DNA of 64,000 bases from Cervus elaphus (Eukaryota; Chordata; Mammalia; Artiodactyla; Cervidae): contig NC_057841.1 of NCBI RefSeq assembly GCF_910594005.1, forward strand, positions 9,781,001 to 9,845,000, given 5' to 3'. A model generated the notes under the pieces. That model searched no databases. It had not been told where the DNA came from and was given only the letters and a program-made list of their open reading frames with translations. This document shows, in pieces, positions 57,761-64,000 of the stretch. A program made the translations under genes and the position numbers. The first letter of the stretch is position 1; each line of letters begins with the position of its first letter.

Positions 57761-57785
57761 CTCCTCTCCCCAAGACTTCTTTTTA

Positions 57786-57992
57786 AATAACTCTTCATGA
57801 AAAGAAAATAGAAAATGTCTAGGTGGAAGCAACCAATCTAGAAGAAGCATCAATTAAAAAGGAAAAGATATTGTTAAGGACTAAAAGACTAATGATGGTG
57901 AAATGATTCTGAGACAACTGGCAGTGATGAGTCTCATCTCATATTGAAATATTCAACCTTGTTATGCAATTTTTAAGGGAATTTATAGAGAT
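57786..57992. other. Non-coding flank
   Basis: Unique-looking flank of the L1 insertion; nothing recognised. Confidence 0.4.
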
Positions 57993-58212
57993 TTAGGGGC
58001 TTCCCAGGTGGCTCAGTGGTAAAGAATATGCCTGTAATGCAGGAGACTCAGGTTCCATCCCTGGGTGAGAAAGATCCCCTGGAGAAGGAAATGGCAATCC
58101 AGTCCAGTATTGTTTCCTGGGAAATCCCATGGACAGAAGGAGAGGCCTGGTGGACTATAGTTTATGGGGTCGCAAAAGAGTCTGACATGAATTAGTGACT
58201 AAACAACAATAG
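57993..58212 (+). mobile_element. Bov-tA SINE
   Basis: Head GGGGCTTCCCAGGTGGCTCA, middle CTGGAGAAGGAAATGGCAAT, tail GTCTGACATGAATTAGTGAC plus CAACAAT. Complete. Confidence 0.92.
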
Positions 58213-58272
58213 AGATTTCACTGTGGTTTGATCTGGTCTATACAAAATAGAATAGATAAAAAAATATACACT

Positions 58273-58395
58273 TCTAGGGCTTCCCTGGTGGTCCAGCAGT
58301 TAAAACTCCATGCTCCCACTGTGGGGGTGTGGCTTCGATCCCTGGTCAGAGAGTAAGGTCTCGCATGCCAGACGCTGCAGCCAAAACAAACGAAA
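58273..58395 (+). mobile_element. CHR-type tRNA-derived SINE
   Basis: GGGCTTCCCTGGTGGTCCAG, TTAAAACTCCATGCTCCCAC, GCTTCGATCCCTGGTCAGAG and CTCGCATGCCAGACGCTGCA, then A-rich. Intact A- and B-box-like blocks. Confidence 0.82.
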
Positions 58396-58967
58396 GACAA
58401 GAAGGGGACACATGCCGTTTTAATTTAGCCTTTCTTGAAATTTTGTGTTATTTGCAACATTAGAAAAAGAGACAATGCATTTTAGGGTTCATGGTAAAGG
58501 ATAGTGGAGCCAACTTCCTGGGAAATGGAAGGTAACTGGCATGTGTTACATCATCACCAAATAAAAGTGAGGCTCCCATGGTAAAGGCAGTCAACAAGTC
58601 ATGACAATATTCTTTAAATGTGTAAAATTTGAGAAGGAAAAAAAAAAGGGCAGTAAACACAATGAAGATGTAATATAAGTACCAAATGAGATGGTGTTCA
58701 GACCATTCCAGAAGAAAGGAAAATATGTTACCAGATTTGGTCTACTGCTTCAACAAGCAAAGAGTGTACTTTCAGCCTGATGCACAGAAAATAGTACTAG
58801 ATTTGGAATTGTGCATGGAGGAGATATAATGCTGTAAAATTCAAGTGAACTAACCTTGGGGAGAAATAAGCAAGGCTATTGAAAGAAGCCCAAATTCAAT
58901 TCATATAATTTTTAAGAGAAAATTTAGAAGAGAAATTCTGGATAATAAAAAGCATACATGTATTCAG
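58396..58967. other. Non-coding interval
   Basis: Nothing recognised. Confidence 0.4.
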
Positions 58968-59191
58968 ACTCATTGAAAAAGACTCTGATGCTGGAAAAAC
59001 TGATGGCAGGAGGAAAAGGGCACAACGGAGGATGAGATGGTTGGATGGCATCATCAACTCAATAGACATGAGTTTGAGCAAACACTGGGAGATAGTGAAG
59101 GACAGGAAAGCCTGGTGTGCTACAGTCCAAGCAGAGAGCTGGACAAAAGTTGGTCTCAAAGAGCCGGACACAGCTGAGTGAGTGAACAACA
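58968..59191 (+). mobile_element. BovB 3' end fragment
   Basis: CATTGAAAAAGACTCTGATG through GATGAGATGGTTGGATGGCA to GCCGGACACAGCTGAGTGAG. Contains a small insertion (AGAGAGCTGGACAAAAGTTG) before the tail. Confidence 0.85.
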
Positions 59192-59384
59192 ACAATATAG
59201 AGATCTACCTATCATCTCCTCACATAGATGAAACTATGCATTTAAGAAAATCTGTTATTTCTTGTGCACCCATCTTACTAAGCACAGTAATTTTAAGAAA
59301 TAGGTTGAAGAAAAAGGGAAACCATGCTGCATTTCAATTGGAAAATGGAGTTGGAATATGCAAGTTCTCTAAAGGAATGTGTGT

Positions 59385-59520
59385 ACTAGGTAGCTACTGC
59401 TGTGTAACAAATAGCCCCAAGCTTAGTTTCTGACAACAACACCCAATTGTTACCTTAGTTATGGCTTGGCTGGTTGCATTTCTCAGGATCTCACAGGGAT
59501 GCAGTCACTAACACCATCAT
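59385..59520 (+). repeat. Old interspersed repeat fragment, family uncertain
   Basis: TAGCTACTGCTGTGTAACAA, AATAGCCCCAAGCTTAGT and ATTTCTCAGGATCTCACAGG recur in a mammal-wide old repeat that I recognise but cannot name safely. Confidence 0.4.
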
Positions 59521-59559
59521 TTCCCCTATTCTGCTTTCCTGCTTAGCACTTTTCAGTGT

Positions 59560-59668
59560 CTAAAGTCTTGTGTTGTTTACACATACATTTTCATTGTCTT
59601 CCCTGCCAGTTGAATATACACTCTGTGAAACTTTGTTTTGTTCATTGCTAGAATACCCAGTATAATAT
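59560..59668 (+). repeat. L2 LINE 3' relic
   Basis: AGTTGAATATACACTCTGTG, TTTGTTTTGTTCATTGCTAG and AATACCCAGTATAATATAG follow the L2 3' order (stop-proximal text then the terminal block). Confidence 0.5.
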
Positions 59669-60261
59669 AGATTTTGGTATATAGACTTTGGCATTTTACT
59701 TGGCAGGGGTGTTTTATTTCTGTGAGTCACAGAGGGCGTGTGGTCCTCGTGTGGGAGGAATTTTCCACACCAAACAATGCTGGTGCTCGCTCGTCAGGTG
59801 GGACCACAGAACCAGCTCTGCAGCACAACAGCCTCAACCACACGGCACTTCCTTAAAGGTTAAAAACATGAAGGGGGAAGGATGCAGCAGCCTTCTATTA
59901 ACCAAAGTGCTCAGTGTTAAAATAAGCACTGGGCATTCCCAGTGGATATTTTAAGTGACTGTAACCAACTATTATGTGCAACTGTGTTCAGTTAAACCAG
60001 TCCTACTTTGCTTAAAATTTGAAGAGCATCAGTAGCTTCAGCAACATTTCTTATCCTTTTTTTAAAAAACATTTTAGCATACTTCAGAAATCATCATACA
60101 AAGTAGGACAGTTGGAAAGATGCCTTTGCTTTTATCTCATAATTGTTAATATTTCTGTTTGTCACAAAAACTGAAGATCATAGTATTTACATGTCACACG
60201 AAGATGGATATGCCTATAGAATAATTTTGACCCATTTTAAGTAATGTCATTATTATTTTTT
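59669..60261. other. Non-coding interval
   Basis: No gene recognised; overlapping short frames at 59674-59954 have no domain signature. Confidence 0.4.
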
Positions 60262-60665
60262 AAAATTTTAATTGGAGTGTAGTTGATAAACAATGTTGTG
60301 TTGGTTTCAGGTGTATAGCAAAGTGAATCAGTTATACATATATATATATCCACTCTATTTTAAGATCCTTTTCCATATAGGTCATCACAGCATATTGGGT
60401 ATTTCCCTGTGCTTTACAGTAAGTAGATTCTTATTAGTGATCTATTTTATATAAAAATGTAGTAGTGCATACATATCAGCTCCAATCTCCAAATTTATCC
60501 CTCCTCCCTTATTCCCTGGTGACTGTAAGTTTGCTTTCTACATCTGTGACTCTAATTCTGTTTTGTAAATAAAATCATTTGTACCCCCTTTTTAAAGATT
60601 CTATAAATAACTGATATCATATGATATTTGTCTTTCTCTGCCTGATTTACTCACTCAGTATGACT
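60262..60665 (-). mobile_element. Old L1 3' UTR fragment
   Basis: TTGGAGTGTAGTTGATAAAC, GTTTCAGGTGTATAGCAAAG, GATCCTTTTCCATATAGGTC and TCTGTTTTGTAAATAAAATC follow the reversed older L1 3' UTR. Confidence 0.8.
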
Positions 60666-60813
60666 ACCTATATCTTTATATTTTTGTTCTGTGATCCTTT
60701 AAATTAATCTGGAATGCTTTTTAATGACATGATGAGTGACTTTAATCTTACATTTTGCCTATGAACCGGTAATTGCATAAATTCCATTACTTACAGTGTT
60801 CCCTGTTGATTTG

Positions 60814-60942
60814 CAAAAGACCCTGATGCTGGGAAAGATTGGAGGCAAAATAAAAGGGGGCAGCAGAAGATGAGATGGTTACATAGCATTACCCACTCAT
60901 GGGGTCACAGAGAGTTGAACATGACTTAGTGACTGAACAGAA
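60814..60942 (+). mobile_element. BovB 3' end fragment
   Basis: AAAGACCCTGATGCTGGGAA to GACATGACTTAGTGACTGAA with an internal deletion of about 60 bp (ACCCACTCATGGGGTCACAG). Confidence 0.82.
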
Positions 60943-61439
60943 CAACCATTGATCTGAATGTAACACTTTACTAAGTTTGCCAAAGGGCTGACCCCACAGA
61001 GGCCAGCTAAGACCTCCTTCTTGCTTGGCTTCATTTTAGGGTAGATGTTGGGAGGCTTATGCATGCACTTACCTGGATTCCTTTGCCGATAGAGGTAGTC
61101 ATGGGATTTAGTTCTTAAAGCTATTTTGAAGAAAAGAGAAGAAATTTTTTCTAAGGCAAGAGCACAGTCCTTATAGAGTTGGGAATTTACCTAAAGAAGA
61201 TGTCTTACTAAGTGTTTACCTTTGAGAATTTGAGAAGGTGAAGCCCTTCTGGGCTTTGGGTTAGATTTTTCCTTGATGACACAATTTACAGTTACACAAT
61301 GCAAGGTAACGTGTGTGCAAGGTATCATTCCACAAGGAGGAAATGAGAGACAATCAAGTTGTGGCAACTAGGTGTCTTGGAGACGATCACAGTAAAAAGA
61401 ATGTCACACGACCAAGCAACTTCAGTAAATCTGATGTAT
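60943..61439. other. Non-coding interval
   Basis: Nothing recognised. Confidence 0.4.
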
Positions 61440-62262
61440 AGCATTCAACTTTGTTTTACATTAACTTTATTTTTTAGGAAAATTTTACATTTTCCACAGC
61501 AGTATTTAGTGGAAAGTGTGGAGATTTCCCACATATTCCCTCTCCTCAGTCTCCCCCATTATCAGCATGCCCCCTCCCACCAGAGTTGTGTACTTGTCAT
61601 GATTGCTGAATCTATGCCAACACATTATTATTACTCAGAGTCCGTGGTTTTCATTAAATTTCAGTCTTGATATTACAGATTCTATGGGTTTGGGCAAAAG
61701 TATAATGACATGTATCCACCATATTAGAAACATCAAGAATAGTTTCACTGTTCCTAAATTACTTTGTCATATACCTATTCATATTTTCTCCCTCCAGCTC
61801 CTGGAAAACTTATTTTTATTGTCACCATAGTTTTGCCTTTTCCAGAACTTCATCTAGTTAGAATCATACAGAATGTAGCCTTTTCAGATTGTCTTCTTTT
61901 ACTAAGTGATAAGTATTTAAAGTTCCTCCATATCTCTTCATGGCTGGATAACTTATTTCTTTTTAGCTCTGAATAATATTACATTGTCTGAATGTACTCC
62001 CATTTATTTATCCATTTACCTACTGAAGGGTGTCTTGATGGTTTCCATGCTTTGACTGTCATGAATAAAGCTGCTATAAACATCCATGTGCGGTTTTTTG
62101 GACATAAATTTTTAGCTCCTTTGGGTGAATACCAAGGAGCATGATTATTTGGATCATATAGTAAAAGTATGTTTAGTTTTGTAAAGAAACTGCCAAACTG
62201 TCTTCCAAAGTAGCTTCCAAAATGATACTATTTTGCATACCCACCAGCAACGAAGCTCTCTA
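61440..62262 (-). mobile_element. Old L1 (ORF2 end and 3' UTR)
   Basis: The right half follows reversed L1 ORF2 3' sequence (CCATTTACCTACTGAAGGGT, GTCATGAATAAAGCTGCTAT, GATCATATAGTAAAAGTATG, ACCCACCAGCAACGAAG). The left half is a diverged 3' UTR of an ancient L1 group. No frame survives. Confidence 0.75.
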
Positions 62263-62779
62263 TTTTAACTTTCTTTTCTCTACTGGCTTGTACTGTAAAA
62301 TACCCCTATTAATTTAGCCATCAGTAAACATCTGTTCCTTATTATCTGTTAGTTTGGGTTTTGTGGAATACAGGAAGGGAGGCAGTGATTAGCATGATTC
62401 AAAGTGGTACAGAGAAAAAATGACATCCGTGGCAGACAAAAATTGAAGAAAGTGGTGGTTCCCTGGAAGAAAGAAATAAGAGTTAATGGGTTCCCAGGGA
62501 AACACAAATCCCTTGGGAATAGGCAGAGCTACCGTATGTAAGAATGATCCTTGAATTCCTGTATTATGCTGGATGTGAGCTCAAATAATCTTAGTTGAAT
62601 TTTAAAGTAAAATTTAAATGTGTAGATGTTCCCACATTTCTTATATTTTTCAGGTACCTCTCCAATGTGAGACGCACGCACAATGAGATTTGAATAATTA
62701 GTGAAAGCTTTTTCTACATAACTTATCTTTGTATGTTTTCTTTTGTTGTCAATTTCTCATGTATCTTCAAAAGAATGTG
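62263..62779. other. Non-coding interval
   Basis: Nothing recognised; it may include the far 3' end of the zinc-finger relic that follows. Confidence 0.35.
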
Positions 62780-64000
62780 GGCCAAGGCTGTCTCACACGC
62801 CTTATTTATATCATGTTTCTCTCTTGTTACACATATAGCAAGTTTGAAAACTCACTGAGAACTTTCCCCAGAGCTCCTGCTTTCATAAGCCTTCTCTCCA
62901 GTATGTGTTCTTACGGGTACACTAAGTCTGTAGGAACAGCTAGTTTTCCCACTTCCCACACTTTCATAAGGCTTCTCTCCACTGGGACTTCCCACAGGTT
63001 TGCTAATGGATGAGGAATGAGCATATTCATTATATTTTTAACACATATATTGAACTTTCACAGTGTGACCTCTGACATGTGCCCTAAGGATGATGGACAA
63101 CCGTATTTCACAATTTATAAGGTTGTCTCCATTTATTTCCATTTATAAGGTCCTCTCCATCTTGGAGTCTCAAGGTGTGATTGTCTTAGTCATTTAGCCA
63201 TGTCTGACTCTTTGTGATTCCATGAACTGTAGCACGTCAGGTTCTTCTGTCCATGGAATTCTCCAGGCAAGAATACCGGAGTAGGTAGCCATTCCCTTCC
63301 CAGGGGATCTTCCTGACCCAGGGATTGAACCCAGGTCTCCTGCATTGCAGGTAGATTCCTCACCATTTGAGCTACAAGGGAAGCTCAGGTTCTCAAAGAA
63401 GTCCTCAAATATGAGTGATACTTGTAGGTTTGTCCACGTTCCTTATACCAATAGAAATTGTGTCCAGGTGGGATCTGCTATGATCCCACCTTCATCTCTA
63501 TGGGTTGAAGGATCCATGAGAGCATTTTTCACAACATTCATATGGTTTTACCCCTGTAGGACTTTCTTTCGGCATAATAAGATTTAAAATCTGAATGAAA
63601 GTTGCCCTGCATTGATGACCTTTACTTTCAAAGAGGCCACCCATCCAGTGACCTCTCAGATGCCTTTTTGTTCATGTGATGAGCTTCCGTGCCATAGTAT
63701 TCCAAGTTTCTCTTCAGTGGAGGACTAGGAATAATTCTTTGTGATTTTTTCCTGTTTTTTGTTCATTGGAATTTTTTGTCCATGAATATGGTGCTGAGCA
63801 ACCAGTTCATTGGTTATAAGTTGAGTCTCACAAGGTTTTGGTGCCAGGTTCCTGGAATTTTCAGAAATTACATCCCAGTAGAGATGACTTTGATTAGGAT
63901 CCAGCAAAGCCCACTCCCGGGAGATGTGCACAGCCACATCCTGAAGGACCATGGCATCCACAAACAAGGCAGATGGAGAAACTCCTGGACCATCTGCAGG
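62780..64000 (-). pseudogene. KRAB zinc-finger gene copy, decayed, off the right edge
   Basis: KRAB zinc-finger proteins are nuclear DNA-binding repressors. On the minus strand a KRAB-A box (about 63967-63840) reads DVAVHISREWALLD, then LYWDVISENSRNLAPK. It has one residue fewer than the usual QEEW and W for R in YRDV. Some 280 bp later TGVKPYECCEKC (about 63560-63525) is a zinc-finger linker and start. Further down, SGEKPYE and THTGEKAYE linkers sit 81 bp apart (62965-62980 and 62884-62899), near the 84-bp finger period, with most Cys/His lost. Stops and frameshifts are frequent and a Bov-tA splits it. KRAB and finger text lie close together, suggesting a retrocopy. Its 5' end is outside the window. 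Confidence 0.75.
63176..63388 (-). mobile_element. Bov-tA SINE inside the zinc-finger relic
   Basis: Reversed SINE: tail TTAGTCATTTAGCCATGTCT, head GAGCTACAAGGGAAGCTC. It sits between the first recognisable finger and the later ones. Confidence 0.9.

Larger units (their letters stand above)
55372..57771 (-). promoter_or_regulatory. L1 5' UTR with CpG-rich internal promoter
   Basis: About 2.4 kb, unusually long next to the ~0.9 kb human 5' UTR. Its outer part (about 56830-57540) is very GC- and CpG-rich, as expected of an internal Pol II promoter that is methylated when silenced. The inner part has A/G-only runs on the plus strand (56230-56575). The region includes a 19-bp tandem repeat and a YY1-like site, listed separately. 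Promoter activity is inferred from family knowledge. Confidence 0.85.
50221..57785 (-). mobile_element. Full-length L1 with 14-bp TSD
   Basis: The TSD AAGACTTCTTTTTA is at 50221-50234 and 57772-57785. The minus-strand element starts at 57771 with GGGGAGAGGAGCCAAGATGG, the L1-type 5' start with a YY1-like motif, and ends in poly(A) at about 50235-50258. Order on the minus strand: 5' UTR (57771-55372), ORF1 (55371-54445), 51-bp spacer, ORF2 (from 54393) and 3' UTR (about 50711-50259). At about 7.5 kb it is one of few structurally complete L1s expected per megabase. ORF1 is intact; ORF2 has two 1-nt frameshifts, so it is probably not autonomous. Confidence 0.96.

Noticed and set aside
58273..58340. 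tRNA-like A/B-box sequences in SINE heads
   Set aside because: These belong to tRNA-derived SINEs; the cloverleaf and anticodon are not preserved, so no tRNA gene is called.

Overview
Nuclear DNA of a ruminant (bovid-like artiodactyl), essentially a gene desert built from retrotransposons. The diagnosis rests on three lineage-typical repeat families seen throughout: BovB (an RTE-type LINE ending in GACTGAGCGACTGAACTGAA), the Bov-tA SINEs (tRNA-like head joined to a BovB-derived tail) and CHR-type tRNA-derived SINEs, plus young L1 copies. Between them lies AT-rich sequence with old MIR, L2 and L1 relics. The species cannot be fixed from the sequence. No intact host protein-coding gene was recognised.

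Layout. 1-16 kb: an L1 3' end, BovB fragments (342-1886, 7228-7345, 7402-8455, 9067-9580), several Bov-tA SINEs, a MIR, an L2 end and a probable old DNA-transposon relic (13.1-13.8 kb). 16.37-19.44 kb: a nearly full-length BovB with a 12-bp target-site duplication (TSD), endonuclease and reverse transcriptase now broken. 19.7-27.5 kb: SINEs, a head-to-head BovB pair with a nested SINE (21.5-22.75 kb) and a possible U1 snRNA relic (21.18 kb). 27.5-33.1 kb: a local duplication whose left copy alone received a 5'-inverted ('twin-primed') BovB. 35.96-38.64 kb: a young 5'-truncated L1 with a TSD of about 20 bp. 39-50 kb: SINEs, including a self-nested pair, one with unusually long flanking repeats, and two copies of a Bov-tA-like chimera with an unrecognised tail. 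50.22-57.79 kb: a full-length L1 on the minus strand with a 14-bp TSD, a CpG-rich 5' UTR, an uninterrupted 308-codon ORF1 and an ORF2 holding all visible endonuclease and RT active-site residues but broken by a private 1-nt frameshift. 58-62.3 kb: SINEs, BovB tails and old L1 pieces. 62.8-64 kb (minus): a decayed, apparently intronless KRAB zinc-finger copy running off the right edge.

How the parts relate. The L1 machinery is what copies L1 and, by established models, cattle-type SINEs are mobilised by BovB, whose 3' end they share. Both young L1s carry the same second 1-nt deletion near the ORF2 C-terminus, implying it was inherited from a common source. The strongest unusual observations are that shared frameshift, a 19-bp tandem repeat inside the L1 promoter, a long open frame antisense to that promoter, the twin-primed BovB that post-dates a local duplication, and the chimeric SINE-like pair. 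All identities are by eye; no database search was possible.
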